NCBI GenBank assembly: GCA_963576475.1
Contig: OY754979.1
Location: 27,726,034-27,790,033, forward strand
Length of the DNA stretch: 64,000 bases
Source: Molanna angustata
Taxonomy: Eukaryota; Arthropoda; Insecta; Trichoptera; Molannidae
Reading direction: 5' to 3'
The notes under the pieces: generated by a model
The model's database searches: none
Seen by the model: only the letters and a program-made list of their open reading frames with translations
Told to the model about the DNA's origin: nothing
Part shown: positions 1-11,835 of the stretch, one piece after another
How positions within the stretch are numbered: position 1 is the first letter of the stretch
Layout of the letters: the number at the start of each line of letters is the position of its first letter
Program-made: the position numbers and the translations under genes

Positions 1-110
1 TTATTTCAAAAATAATCTTTGTTAGTGTTGTAATTATATAAAATCACTGTGATTAAAAATTGTATGTGTGTTTATGGGGGGGGGGGTGTAAATTTATCGC
101 ACCGCCACTG
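1..110 (-). mobile_element. Possible hAT-type terminus at the left edge
   Basis: Read on the minus strand, the sequence begins CAGTGGCGGTGCGATAAATT at 110. This resembles the CAGTGGCGGCT ends of the hAT element at 16255-17142. The rest of the element would lie left of the window, so neither the second end nor a target duplication can be checked. A poly-G run of about ten bases lies at 77-86. Confidence 0.25.
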
Positions 111-1665
111 CACAGATGCGTTGAAGATCCGCACACACAGAAAAATTAGAGGGAACGTTGGATGGTATGTATGCAAAACAATACTGATGTTATATTTATA
201 TCTCTTTATACAATAATTCCTAGCATAATTATTCAATATTTTAAGTCTACAATACGTTGCTATTATCACAAATAAAAATTATACCTAAATCTTTACAGTA
301 ACTATTGCAGTTGACTGGCAGAAATTGTGAAAGGAAAAATTAATATCTGCTACACTGATTTGACAAAAAATATTTTCATTGTCTTTCAAGAGATGCATAG
401 AGAAATGAGTTTTACACATTTCTAATATTGTATATCTATTGTTTCATCCACATTCATGAATCATCTCATGTTTTTTTTTTATCTCCTACATGTCTACATG
501 GTGCCCCAAATATAAGTATCCACGCTTTCAACGGGGCACTAATATGGAATTGTTTCTTTGTATGCATAATTTCGAAATGTGCATTGTTATTTCTGTGAAA
601 AATAAATGGTCATACAAGTGTTAACTTAAGAATTCCCTGCAATTTATTTAATCTGTTTCATGCATATTTACATACCTATACCCGTGCTTTATATTATATC
701 TTTGCAATCAAAAGCTCATTCTTTTAATATTTCAAAACCAGCTCAAGGAGTTTACTCATTTATGATAAAAATTGCATTACCTCCCCTATTTTACTATTTC
801 TAATTCTTTTATTGACCTTCATCAAGTATATTATTTTAAGTTATTTATTTAGTCTCTTCTGACATATTCATGTTCCACTTCCATACAGCAAGGTTCACAT
901 CTTGTCAATGCCTAGGGATGTTTATAATTATAGTTGATAAGTAACATAGAGACTGCCGCTAAGCCCAATCCATCCAATATCTACCCGAGAAAAATAATTA
1001 TATGCGAATCCTAAGATATGCATATTTTGTTATATCTTTGATATGATTTGTTTTGAAAAAAAAAATCCTTTACTGTAGTTTTTATATTAACTTGGGCATC
1101 CTAACATTTTTATAATGCTAATCTAATGACATTTCTAGTGAACTAGACACATATTTATGAGTGAACCTAGGCTTGATATTTTTACGTCTAGTCTCTATAC
1201 ATACATACAGAAAATGTTTGATGGAGATGGTTAAATTTTAATTGTGTTTTGGGTATACCTGCACTGGGAATGGTCTTTCGATTGACCCGACAACTTGTTT
1301 CTCCAAAAGGGAGCAAATCCCTCTCCTCTCCTCCTCCTTTTCCCCTCCCTGACCCTTCCCTATATCCTAAACCCTCTTGCAATGGTATATGAAGGTTCAA
1401 TAGTTTTTTTGTTTTTAAGTAACTCAAACATTTTATTCATAATACTAAATAAGAATATTGTAATTGGCGCTATGAATAATTGTAATATTTATACTATTTT
1501 TAATTACAACTTAAAGATGTTCATTCAAATAATAAAATAAACAAAATATTTGACTTCAGATTCAATAATGAACGGAAAGATACTTAACGTTTTCTATTGA
1601 CTTCTCATATATAAATATTTTAAGAAAATCATGTACCAATGGAGCAAGCAGAAAAATGAGTGCAA
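111..1665. other. AT-rich gene-less stretch
   Basis: No coding region or complete repeat was recognised. A C/T-rich patch at about 1317-1375 gives short chance open frames on both strands. Confidence 0.5.
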
Positions 1666-1800
1666 CAGCCCCCCTAGACAATGTGTCATTTAGTTCAAGA
1701 AAAGAAAACTCAATGTATGGAAGTGACAGTTGTCATGTGACTGGCAACTGTCACTTCCATACATTGAGTTATCTTTTCTTGAGCTAAATGATACATTGTC
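1666..1800. mobile_element. Fold-back MITE, CAGCCCCCCTAGACA family (copy 1)
   Basis: This near-perfect palindrome has arms of roughly 55-60 bases meeting at a GTCATGTGAC apex. The left end retains CAGCCCCCCTAGACA; the right end stops at ACATTGTC and has lost the matching C-rich end. Relatives are at 14220-14386, 48884-49022 and 49676-49838. No coding capacity is present. Confidence 0.75.
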
Positions 1801-1904
1801 AATAAGAGCAAGAGATTTGAATATACATTTGTATAAAATAGATTTGGAGCCAAGGAATTTGATTTTTATAATCAATATATTATTCTTTCATGAATATTTG
1901 CTGT

Positions 1905-2120
1905 AGGTCACTGGTTTAGAATAGTGATTCCACTCTTTTTAATTGTTTTCGGGTGTCCCATAAGAGTCAGATTATTGAAAACAAAAAAGGCGAAATAACA
2001 TCTCACAGAGCAAAGAGGTTCACCGCCCATTCTGAATGTTGACTTTCTAGGTTTTATGAGGTTGGTGTGTGGGTATACACAAAAGTGTCTTGTTTCCTTC
2101 TATAAGGTGATGCACACCTG
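1905..2120 (+). repeat. Dispersed repeat R1, copy 1
   Basis: This block shares long stretches with 31760-31985 and 49438-49675: a TAGAATAGTG core, an AAATAACAT segment, a GTTCA block followed by CCATTC and, at the end, a TATAAGGTGATG-like segment. It is non-coding and all three copies are in the same orientation. The class is not known. Confidence 0.6.
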
Positions 2121-3286
2121 TTGTTCTTTTCCTTCTATAAGGTGTGTAATATACTATCTCCATTTTCTTTCCACTAATGATTTTATATAGAGAATAAAAA
2201 ATTGAGTCAATTTCAGTACATAAGCATTGATTTTAGACATAAGAGATGTTCTGACATTTCTTAGCCACTCAGGCTGGTTTAGAGTAGATTAGGGAAGAAG
2301 GGGACAGCTCCATTATCACAAAGGGTTAATCGGTCTAAGGGGCAGTTCTTAGGCTGTACTCAAAGAACTGCTAGAGTTTCAGAATATTCTTATTTTGGCT
2401 TTCATTTCAATTTCTTAATATCATTCAAGTGTTTATACTAATCATCCTTCTGTTATTCCAACACTCATTATTATTTTGTGCATTATTTATTTAATCCTCA
2501 TTTTAAATTCAATCTTACACAATGAATTCACAATATCCTAACTCAATTTTAGACAATTATTCTACTTTCATGCATCTTACCACGTCCATGATAAACTAGC
2601 ATCTTAGGCCTCGCTGTAGAACCTAGCCTACTCTGATGTATATTATATTAAATATTCTCCAATTATAATTTGTCATAGTCCATATTTTATACTTTTTATC
2701 ATTCAGTAATATTACTTACCAATAACAATAATAACAAGAAAACTAACTGTTAAGTGTCACCATACCTAAAATTTAAAAGAAATAAACAGAATGTGTTTTT
2801 GGAATTTCACTGAAAAACAATAATGGGGAATAAAATGCACCAACGTTTGTATTGAAAAAAGGCAACTTTATTTTAAAATGTTTACAAAGAATATCACAGA
2901 TATAAAATTCTTAAGTACAAATTTAATATTAAAATTAAACACTATGGCGCTTCTGTATTTGTTTGTCAACATCATACCATATAAAACTTATTTCTACTAA
3001 CAATTTTATTTCAGGAATCTTCCTATAAAGTAAAAATCATACATATTTTATTATTAATTTAAAAGATATTATCGTATAAGAATCAATCAATGATAAGAAA
3101 ATATAAATATTTTAAAATTTCTAATACTGGGATTTATTTTATTTATACATGTAAGTTAGCGAAAACCTAATTGTTAAGAAAAATATTGCTAGTATTGGTA
3201 GTAAGTTTACTACGTTTAAAAATAAATGAGATTCATAAAAATACATTGTACTAATACATTATTGTAACACATTGATTTGTACAGCT
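2121..3286. other. AT-rich gene-less stretch
   Basis: Nothing coding or structured was recognised here. Confidence 0.5.
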
Positions 3287-3538
3287 AATAGAAATATGAC
3301 ATAACAGTTTATGTCAATCAAGGAATAATATGGAAATAATCAACTCTTTTATTGTTGTAGATTGAACCACAATAGAAATATGACATAACAGTTTATGTCA
3401 ATCAAGGAATAATATGGAAATAATCAACTCTTTTATTGTTGTAGATTGAACCACAATAGAAATATGACATAACAGTTTATGTCAATCAAGGAATAATATG
3501 GAAATAATCAACTCTTTTATTGTTGTAAATTGAACCAC
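3287..3538. repeat. 84-bp tandem repeat, three copies
   Basis: Units start at 3287, 3371 and 3455. They appear identical except for one G-to-A change near the end of the third. Each unit contains the dyad GACATAACAGTTTATGTC, which can form a small hairpin. A short open frame runs from the last unit into 3539-3736 but its product is not recognised. Confidence 0.9.
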
Positions 3539-3539
3539 A

Positions 3540-5002
3540 ATATTTTTGAGGCAGTAAAATATTTTATTTTTTCTGGAAAAGGCTTTGGAAAGGCAATAAT
3601 GGAAAAGACTGCCGGATTCAACCAAGGCCCACCCAGGGCTATGGAGTTTATGAAGATTATGATAATATTTTCCAATTCATCAATAATGCACCTTAGAAAT
3701 GGCCGAAAAACCACAAATGTAAAGAAAATTCATTGAAATGATTTGGTAATATTTGATAAGCGAATGATGAACGCAGAAAATTCTAAAACAGCTTTCTTAA
3801 TAAGATTATGAAAGTTGAGAATAAGTAGGCAAGTTATAGAAGTAGAAAATAAGTAGTAACACAAAAGAACTAGTACAACAAAAAGTTTTATTGGGATAAG
3901 AATATAATATAGTGGTCGGTTCTTTTTACCAACCCCATGATGAACAAGTGTGATTTTAAGAAAAGATTAAGCAAGGAAAAAAATGGCATTATCATATAAA
4001 TAATATATCGATAGGATGAAATAATTTAATGATAGGATGATAGCTTGAATAACATGTATGGGGTGTAGAAAATGTAGCTTCTGGATTTTAGTATAGTGTA
4101 TGTAATAATATGCTGTATGTAATCATATATTACATTATCTTCATTTAATAATGAACGTCATTTATATATAATTTTTGAGATTTTTATAATGCAATATTTC
4201 AATCATAGTTTCAATTTTTTATTTATTCACATTTAAAAAATATAATATTGATTTCATAATAATTCGTAGTATTAAAAATATATTATATTCTAACATAAAA
4301 TTTTAAAGTAGAGAGATTCATAATAGCTTCTAAACCTACGACTCGGTGCCCCCCACGGGCTTTTTAAAAAAACAAAAACAATATTTTAAACCACTCCTCA
4401 TAACTAAGCCCACAAACTATCTACAAGACAACATTCCAACTTCAAGAGGTGATTAAATAAATCAGAAAACTAGATTAAGACGTATTATAGAAATAAAATT
4501 AAGATAACATAATAAAAAAACAAAAGCAGTGATTGTATCAAAAATATATAAAATTATTTTTAACTAATGGTCAAAGTATTTGAATGTATATTTCTATCTT
4601 GGCACAACACATCGTATTTCCATTTTGACAAATAAAATTAAACATAAAAAATATTGCTTTTATCCAAATGGCTAGATTAAACAAAACTTTAAGAAACGCA
4701 TGCAATAAACCAGTCTTGATGAAACACTCTCCAGTCTGATCATTCTCAATAATAATAAAAAAATACATTATAAGAAAAGTGGAATCATACACTACTAAAA
4801 GATTAAAAGCAAATAAGACAGATCTCCAAGTCACAAATTATAAAAAAAAACATTATTATTAGTGTCCTATGACAAAAGATTTACCATAAAGTTTTGATAT
4901 AATCAGTCTATAACGATCCTTCTTTCGGACAATTAATAAGTAGGTTTTATGTTATAAAAATATTTAGCACGCACCCAAAAACAAATTTCTTCACCGTGAA
5001 GA
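3540..5002. other. AT-rich gene-less stretch
   Basis: No recognisable gene. Short frames at 3530-3736 (+) and 4571-4834 (-) have no family resemblance that I can see. Confidence 0.4.
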
Positions 5003-5203
5003 TTAATAATAATAATAATGAACACTTCCTTGCACCCTGCGCAAGTGGTGAGTTTATTGCCGTAATTAACCAGTGTTTCCAGCCCAAAGAAGCAATATTT
5101 GCGTGAGAAATAAATTTATATAAAATTCTCCTCTGCTGGGAATCAAACCCAGGATGCCCGCACAGAAACCAAACAGCTAACCAACTGTGCCACGGCGGTC
5201 GGT
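5003..5203 (-). mobile_element. tRNA-derived SINE, family A (copy 1)
   Basis: The minus strand starts with a tRNA-like head (GCCGTGGCACAGTTGG as an A box, then a GGTTTGATTCCC B-box-like segment). It ends at low coordinates with CACTTGCGCAGGGTGCAAGG and an ATT-rich tail. It matches copies at 17581-17783 and 35222-35440. Transcription would be by RNA polymerase III from the internal boxes. Confidence 0.75.
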
Positions 5204-5217
5204 TAATTTCTTTACAA

Positions 5218-5305
5218 ACTCAGACAGAAAACAAAGTGAAAAATTGTGTATCCACTGGGAAACAACCCAAAACCTTCACGCCGGAGTCACATGTCACATC
5301 TTAAT
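5218..5305 (-). mobile_element. Degenerate SINE family B fragment
   Basis: The block reads like the middle of the family B SINEs in minus orientation (CAGACAGAAAACAAAG, then TGTATCCACTGGGAA). It abuts the preceding SINE A. The tRNA-like head is decayed. Confidence 0.45.
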
Positions 5306-5309
5306 GAGC

Positions 5310-8300
5310 CATAAAGGCAGATACTTCTATCGAAATTGATGAATGGAAATAGACGAATGAAAAAGAATGTTTTGACTTTTTAATTGGTGATGCTACTTAA
5401 GATCTCATATAACCGTGATACCGTTTATTTTAATATCAAAACAAATACATAAAATATAATTTAACTTAGATACTACATAAATTTAAATTTCATATTATAA
5501 ATACACCCCCCACATCAGGCAAGATTCAGACTATTCTAAAGACGTCAACGTAAAAATAAAGTCCATCATAACGTAACATTCAATTAATGTAAAATATGAA
5601 ATATGTTGAAGGCTCAAGTAATTGACTTTTTGCATTAGAACTTCAACTATTCACTGTCAGAATTCTAATTTGTTTCAGTTATTCTGATAATATGACCCCA
5701 TTTGAATGATCTCATAATAACAAGATTATCAGAGAATTGTTACTTATTCCACCTACAATAAAGGAACCACAATACCTATCTTTCACCTCTGTACCTCAGA
5801 CAATTACACCTTTATGTTACTTCACCACAATTTTTTTTTCTTATCACACTCACAACTTTTGGCAGTATTAGTGAATACATTGCATACATCCATATAGACT
5901 GAAATAAATAGATAACTTTCCAAAATATAACTGACTTATTTTAAAATTATCATGAAATTTTGTTAAAATTTCTATTTTCTTCTGTGCTTATATATTCTGT
6001 GATTATATGATAATCCTAATATAAATTATATATACCTAAATATAAAATGATAATATGTAACTAGAGGTATATAATGTCCATATATGTGGCAGTTTCAAAA
6101 TTATGTCGATCATTGAAAAACTAACTGAAAACAGGTTGAGACGGTGTGTTCTTTTTATCATAATATGATAAAAAGAACAATGGACATTGAGGTGAGGCCC
6201 AGAAAACTAAGTAGACTATTGACCACAAGAACCAGAGATCTCAAGGAGGCAAGGGTTTATTCGAATGACGCAGAGGACTGAAGGACTTGGAGGATGAGGA
6301 CTAGAATAGCCGACCCCAAGTAAATGGTACAAAAGTTAGAAGAAAGGAGAAGAAGCAACAAGAGGTACACAGGTAAACAAGTAAATTACAAACAGGTACA
6401 CAGGTAAAAGACCAATAACTTTCATCATTGTGTGGCTATAAAATTATTTAAACAAAACATTAAATTTTTTTTAAATGGTTTGAGAAAGAGAGGAGTCCTT
6501 TTAATTTAATATCCCAGGCTCTGAGGATCGTTGATCTGACCCTGAATAGAAGTACAAATACAAACTACAATCAAACTACACTCAATAAAAAATACTACTT
6601 GATTTAATATGTCAGTATCGTTATTGCTCTCATACCAAGTGAATTAAATCAAAGCCATTACTGGCAACACTGTAAATGGAATTAAATCATCGGTTAACTG
6701 TATCAATTGTAACATACAATTGATTTTGAAATAGACATTAGTTTCTATTAAGATGGTTTATTGAACTACTTTTAATCAAAATGATTGACATATATCTTTG
6801 GGGCTATCCAATAATTAACAAATTACTCATGATTCTCTGATGAGATTATCTTCATGTCACATATACTGTCCTTGTTGGGAATGAAATAATATTTATAACT
6901 CGAAACCACCAAAATTATAGTTTCGCCTTTGTGATCCTAAGCCTCTGATTTACCTCAACCACCGACGGCAGTATTTTGATGTAGTTTCAACCATATTTAG
7001 TAATACTGTAAAACACTAAAATAAAATAGTAAGTATTTCAAAAAAATGGGTTATGTTTTGAAATGAAAACATAAATTGATTTAAAATTAATTTCCACCAT
7101 CATAACCTTAATATGGATTATGAAAAAATCACAAATAATATTTAAATAGGGATTGAAATATTTTAGATAAAGACACCAATGTATATAAAGAACACATTTT
7201 GACTATTAAAATACAAATCTAGGGTTGATTACTAGACTGATTCTAAAAAAACATACCATTGAACAGAGAAGGTAGGTAATTCTGTATAGTAAATAGAAGT
7301 TCTATATCAGTGACTAAAATGTATATAAATAATTATTATAGAAATTAATGAAACTAATACAATTAATAAATAACTTCATGTGTGAATGAAATTATCAAGA
7401 TCAACTCTAATCCTAACAGTTACAAATAAAACATTAATATTGAATTTGTGCAGACAAACTATAATACAAAACAAAAATCCTAACCGTATCATAATCCGAT
7501 AATTAATAAAGTTTAAATTTACAATCTATAATACGATTAAGGCGCTTCATATAAATACATTTAACATCACAAACGAAACATACACCGACCATGTATAATA
7601 ATTATATTTCACACACGTGACAACATCAATAAATATTTTGAAAAAATTTTAAACTACCAGTCTTCTTAATAATGTGCATCAAGACTACATACTATTTACG
7701 TTATTTATTGTTAAATGCTGCCATTGAAATAGTGATAGTTGTATTGAGACTGATGATAATACAACTTGACGAACAAAATTTATGTTCATGAGCCTTATTA
7801 TCTATCCAGTTTTTCTTTAAGTACATAAAACTGGATAAGCATCAGATTATAGTTGAATTGCCCAATAAGATCATAAATGGACCAAGTAAAATTGATGAAT
7901 ATTAGGATAAATAAAATATACAAAAATAATTATGGCAACCAATCAAAGATCAATCAGAATTATATAAAAAGGAAGGAAGTGTATATTTTATTCATAAATA
8001 ATGCATAACAATTTATATGCAATTTCAGAGTTAATAAATGTTTTATTAATTCCATGGAGTTTTATCATCTTTTATAGGTACACATAAACTTGCAAATAAT
8101 AAAACTCATAATCATACCTAGTTCGTTTTTCCATACATTTCTGCAATCTATTCAATTTATAAGATAAATCTGTATTTAGCGCACTAAATGATCAATGATT
8201 TAGGAAACAACAAATTTGGGTCAATTTTACGTTAATTTATTTTTGTCCTAAATAAAGTAATGTTTGGTGGTCTTAACTTTGAAGTTACATTAATAAATGT

Positions 8301-9200
8301 AAAAATATTTTTGATTTAATGTATAGACCTAAAATTTAGATTTATTTATGTATCTAAACATGTAATGAAAATTTACATGGTAAAATTTCAGACTTCATAG
8401 AACCCTGCAGACAAAGTAAATTGTCCGAGTTGTTGACTATCAAAAAGAGACATCTCAGATATTTAGATATACCGCATACTTAATGTAACTCAACCTATAC
8501 ATATATTCAGAGTGAGAAGGAATTAAAAATATTCAAATATTTAATCAAAATCAATTAGGTAAATTGTTTGAAAAATTAAATACCTTCCAGAGTTCCAGCG
8601 GGGAAAAGAAACAATGTTTGCATATATTTATGCGATCATAAAAATATTCCATTTAGGTAAATTGTATCATAAAAAATTGATTTTTTGAATTATCAGTAGT
8701 GCAGCTTGAAGAAACTATTCAATGTATCATTTTCTTCCCACAAAATTTTATCCTCACTTACATCCGGATTGTTCAAAACGAAACTTTTCTTAAAATCATT
8801 TTCAATAATAAACGTGAAACTAGTCTTCTGCCCTCAGATCTCACCAATAAACAACACTTGCATAAACTGCGCATGGGATATTGGTACATATGAACACAGA
8901 CTAAACACAAATTACTTTTTAGAAAAATATTGTGTTATATTAGAGCTAATACGGTACCATCTTTTCTTTCTGAGAATGTATGAAAATCGATAAATACTGC
9001 AATGTACTACAAAGATCAGTCCTTCAGTGATAAACTACTACTCGTTATAAAAATTTTGAATTAATTACATGTTCAATATAATTCTTTGTGTAATGTGACA
9101 GTCACATTATGAGACAAATAGGTACATAAAAAATATATATGTATGTTGGCAACACTGATTATATGCAAAAGAAGAAAAAGCACACTTCAAGTGTGAAGTC
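5310..9200. other. AT-rich stretch with no recognised exon
   Basis: This stretch lies on the 3' side of the anillin-like exons, but I recognise no PH or anillin-homology exon in it. It contains a perfect hairpin at 6148-6178 (GTTCTTTTTATCAT paired with its complement) and a purine-rich block at 6180-6360 that could be a decayed LINE end. Confidence 0.4.
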
Positions 9201-9207
9201 ACCGCAC

Positions 9208-9355
9208 CTAGCAATACAGGATTGCTTCTCCTCTTCTGTGGTAGGTGCCTCGATATCTGAGAGACAAGGATAGAGTCCACCTTCTCTGGTACCGGCCATT
9301 CTGATCCTCTTTACATCTTCCAGCACCGATATGACCTGCTGAGAATCTGTGGAAC
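9208..9355 (-). CDS. anln: Anillin-like protein, fourth visible exon (3' border uncertain)
   Basis: The acceptor TTTATTGCAG lies just above 9355. The first two bases complete a Ser codon with the single base left from the previous exon, so phase is preserved. The peptide includes QQVISVLEDVKRIRMAG and then REGGLYPCLSDIEA, followed by an acidic run. The donor is ambiguous: GCTAG/GTGCGG at 9209/9208 (used here) or CTTGAA/GTGTGC about 20 bases further on; both are weak. I found no further exon between here and position 1, so the C-terminal anillin-homology and PH domains must be in short exons I cannot recognise or lie beyond the left edge. Confidence 0.55.
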
Positions 9356-9639
9356 CTGCAATAAACATTACTCGAGAGGTTAAAAATTAAGCAATACATC
9401 ATCAATTTCGTTTCGTTTTGTTTTGTAAATGAAAAACTATTGTACTGATCATGATAAAATGTGTCAATTTATTTTTCAAAGGTATAAAAAAATAGCAAAA
9501 ATCAAGGAATATCAAATATTACATACTAAAATTGATTTAATAGTGTATTTTTAAATTCATGTCTTGGGATATTGTTAAATAATCAAAGGTATTTATTGAA
9601 AATTTCTATAGTATTATCTATACTTAATGATGAGACAGG

Positions 9640-9950
9640 TGCAGCTGACGCTGCGCCTGGTGTGGAAATCGAAGAACTGAAAGTACTACAGGCGTAGCGA
9701 AGGTTCCCTGTGATAGTCTAGTGTACCGTGGCGCTGTCGGGGGGGTAACCCTCGCCGAGATTGACGGGCCTCCACGATTGTGGTTGGACTCTTAGTGGTA
9801 GTGGTATGAAATATGCATGATAGTAGTTCTTGTGTCGTCCGGAGAGCAGCCACTCCGGGGATGAACAGAACGTTCCCAATGGAGTGGGGTGGGTGACTGC
9901 GACTTTTCCATTAATATTAAGATTTAAGGCACACCTGCACACCTATAAAC
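9640..9950. repeat. GC-rich intronic block, unclassified repeat-like
   Basis: This 300-bp block is much richer in G and C than the surrounding intron. It lies between two exons whose phases match each other directly, so it is not needed as an exon. An open minus-strand frame of about 74 codons crosses it but has no recognised motif. Its composition suggests an inserted element. No terminal repeats were seen. Confidence 0.3.
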
Positions 9951-10072
9951 CTACATTGTAGAATATGGTATGGATAAATGAATATATTTATCTCTAAAAA
10001 AACTTGACATTTTTAAAATTTAAATGTTTAAGATAAATATGATTTGGTGAGTGAAGCACATGATATACTTAC

Positions 10073-10277
10073 TTCGTCTTTTACCAGGCTGTTGACCAAT
10101 GACACCATCAGTCTCTGAGTCATCGTTGTTTACGGGGTCTTTGATTCCTTTGTGGTGAGCAATGAGGGAGGTCAAGGAGACTTGTCCCACACGATAGTCT
10201 CCGCTGCCCATCAAGGGACTGTCCTCAGATGTTGGCTCATCATCGGCCTCTGTCTCTATTCTGTCCATTTCAGATTC
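10073..10277 (-). CDS. anln: Anillin-like protein, third visible exon (acidic linker)
   Basis: The acceptor is TGTTTTTTAG at 10278 and the donor is CGAA/GTAAGT at 10073/10072, an almost ideal site. The exon is 205 nt, enters in phase 0 and leaves in phase 1, in agreement with both neighbours. The peptide starts ESEMDRIETEADDEPTSEDS and continues through YRVGQVSLTSLIAHHKGI to a basic QPGKRRS end. It is acidic and probably disordered, with no catalytic motif. The intron between this exon and the previous one (10278-11222) carries a decayed SINE and a decayed LINE fragment. Confidence 0.6.
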
Positions 10278-10654
10278 CTAAAAAACAATATTAAAATGAA
10301 TAATATACATCATAGTTTTTGTTTAAATAAAACATAAACAATATGATTTCAACATGCATTGACAATCTAACCCAGAATAGTTGTATATCTTATCAGTTTA
10401 ACCAAATTGAGTAGACCACAAAGACCTTTCACGGATTTCCTATGGAGTCATAGTTAATTAATGGTTCCTATATATTTTATTAATTTTGTATAATCAACGA
10501 AATAATCCTTCAAATAGTCAATTCAGCTCTACTGTTTCTTCACAGAAAGTTTTCTTGGGTTCTAGAGACTTTTTGTTCTTTCAGAGTTCTACAAATAATT
10601 ATTCAACATACACCCAATGACAAGTATCTAAATTCTGTAGATTTATAATATTTA

Positions 10655-10745
10655 TCTACTCACAAATCCAGACTGAAAATATAGTGAAAAACTTTGTCTT
10701 CATTAGGAATCGAATCTGTGATCTTTGTGAGACGGATTGATTTTT
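10655..10745 (-). mobile_element. Degenerate SINE family B fragment (intronic)
   Basis: It contains ATCCAGACTGAAAATATAG followed by a diverged copy of the GGAATCGAA B-box segment of family B. The head is worn. Confidence 0.45.
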
Positions 10746-10839
10746 CAAAATTTGTTTGCTTGATTAATAATTAAAATAATTTAAAATTATTTGTTGAACT
10801 ACATAAGAACAAATGGTTCGAGCAAGTCAACGATAACTT

Positions 10840-11095
10840 CTTAAGAAGAGTTATGGCAGAGTGAATGGAGCACTAAGACCAGTTATGAATGATCCCGACA
10901 GATCAAAGGATGCCAAAGTTGCCCTTCATAACCCAATTGTATTGCCAACATTAACCTATGCAAGTGAAACCTGGACATGGTGTATGAGACGATGCATGGA
11001 ATGTTGACTATGCGATGAATGTGACAAGATATAAAAATTTGGCATTCGGTTCTATCTGCCTACCCCATGAGGTATATGGCGTGATGGTATGTATG
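10840..11095 (+). pseudogene. LINE ORF2 C-terminal fragment, decayed (intronic)
   Basis: Translation in broken frames gives pieces resembling the C-terminal part of an endonuclease-reverse transcriptase (a NGALRPVMND-like piece, PTLTYASETWTW). It then jumps by internal deletion to the 3' end with TTCGGTTCTATCTGCCTACC and GGCGTGATGGTATG. Related 3' ends occur at 14620, 20930 and 39600. It has stops and shifts and is not functional. Confidence 0.65.
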
Positions 11096-11222
11096 TAACT
11101 ATATAAGAAGCAAATTGAATATCAGTGTGATATAAATCTCCCTAAAAACTAATTCTAAAATGTAAGTGACAACTATTTATTAATTTAAATATAGTTGAAG
11201 GAATATAATATTATTGACATAC

Positions 11223-11446
11223 CTTTGTTTTGTTAAATCTGTTTCTCAGCATCATCATTTCCTCCTCCCTCTGTTTTTTAACTTTATCAACAATATCTTT
11301 TTCACCGAGTGTCGGCTGCAGCAAGTTCACCATTCTAAAACCAATAGATCCCAACTTGGATGTGGCCGAGTGGGTCGGTGCCAACTCAGGTTTAGGTTCA
11401 ATTTTAGGTTTCATATTTATCGCACTCAGCACTGGCTTTTTGATTG
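11223..11446 (-). CDS. anln: Anillin-like protein, second visible exon (short coiled segment)
   Basis: The exon is bounded by a strong acceptor (TTCTTCATTTTCAG) at 11447 and a strong donor (AAG/GTATGT) at 11223/11222. It is 224 nt, enters in phase 1 and leaves in phase 0, matching both neighbours. The first codon is completed by the last base of the preceding exon and gives Ala-Ile-Lys-Lys-Pro. It ends with a charged helical stretch, VDKVKKQREEEMMMLRNRF. Vertebrate anillin has a similar short coiled motif (QER...LRGRF) in its central region, and this is the main reason for the name. No frameshift or stop is present, so the exon looks intact. Confidence 0.66.
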
Positions 11447-11656
11447 CTGAAAATGAAGAATACAAATGATAAAAATGTCAGTAAAGAAATCGTTATAAAA
11501 TTAAAGAGTTTTTAAAGGTAGTGAGAATTTATTGAAACAAAAATAATATTTTCAAAACATTTCTATAAAGTAGCATTATATTACTGATGCCATAATTATG
11601 TATTTTTACAAAAGTAGTTGATTACAAAAATACTAACTACAATTAAAACATTCATT

Positions 11657-11835
11657 GCCCCCAAGTCAAATTGAAAACGCTGTTCGTTTTCGCCAAGCGC
11701 TAATTTTTTTTGTATGGGATTTGACGTTTGTTGTTTGTTATTGTAGAAAAAATTTCTACAACAAACGTCAAATCCCATACAAAAAAAATTAGCGCTTGGC
11801 GAAAACGAACAGCGTTTTCAATTTGACTTGGGGGC
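11657..11835. mobile_element. Fold-back MITE, CCCCCAAGTCAAATTG family (copy 1)
   Basis: The two halves of this 179-bp element are almost perfect reverse complements. The ends are GCCCCCAAGTCAAATTGAAA and its complement. ATT flanks both sides and may be the target duplication. The left arm carries about ten extra bases near the apex. It lies in the intron between the first two visible anillin-like exons. A diverged copy is at 15403-15574. Confidence 0.8.

Noticed and set aside
3517..3736. An exon overlapping the end of the 84-bp repeats
   Set aside because: Frames are open on both strands, one starts inside the tandem repeat, and no recognised protein matches.
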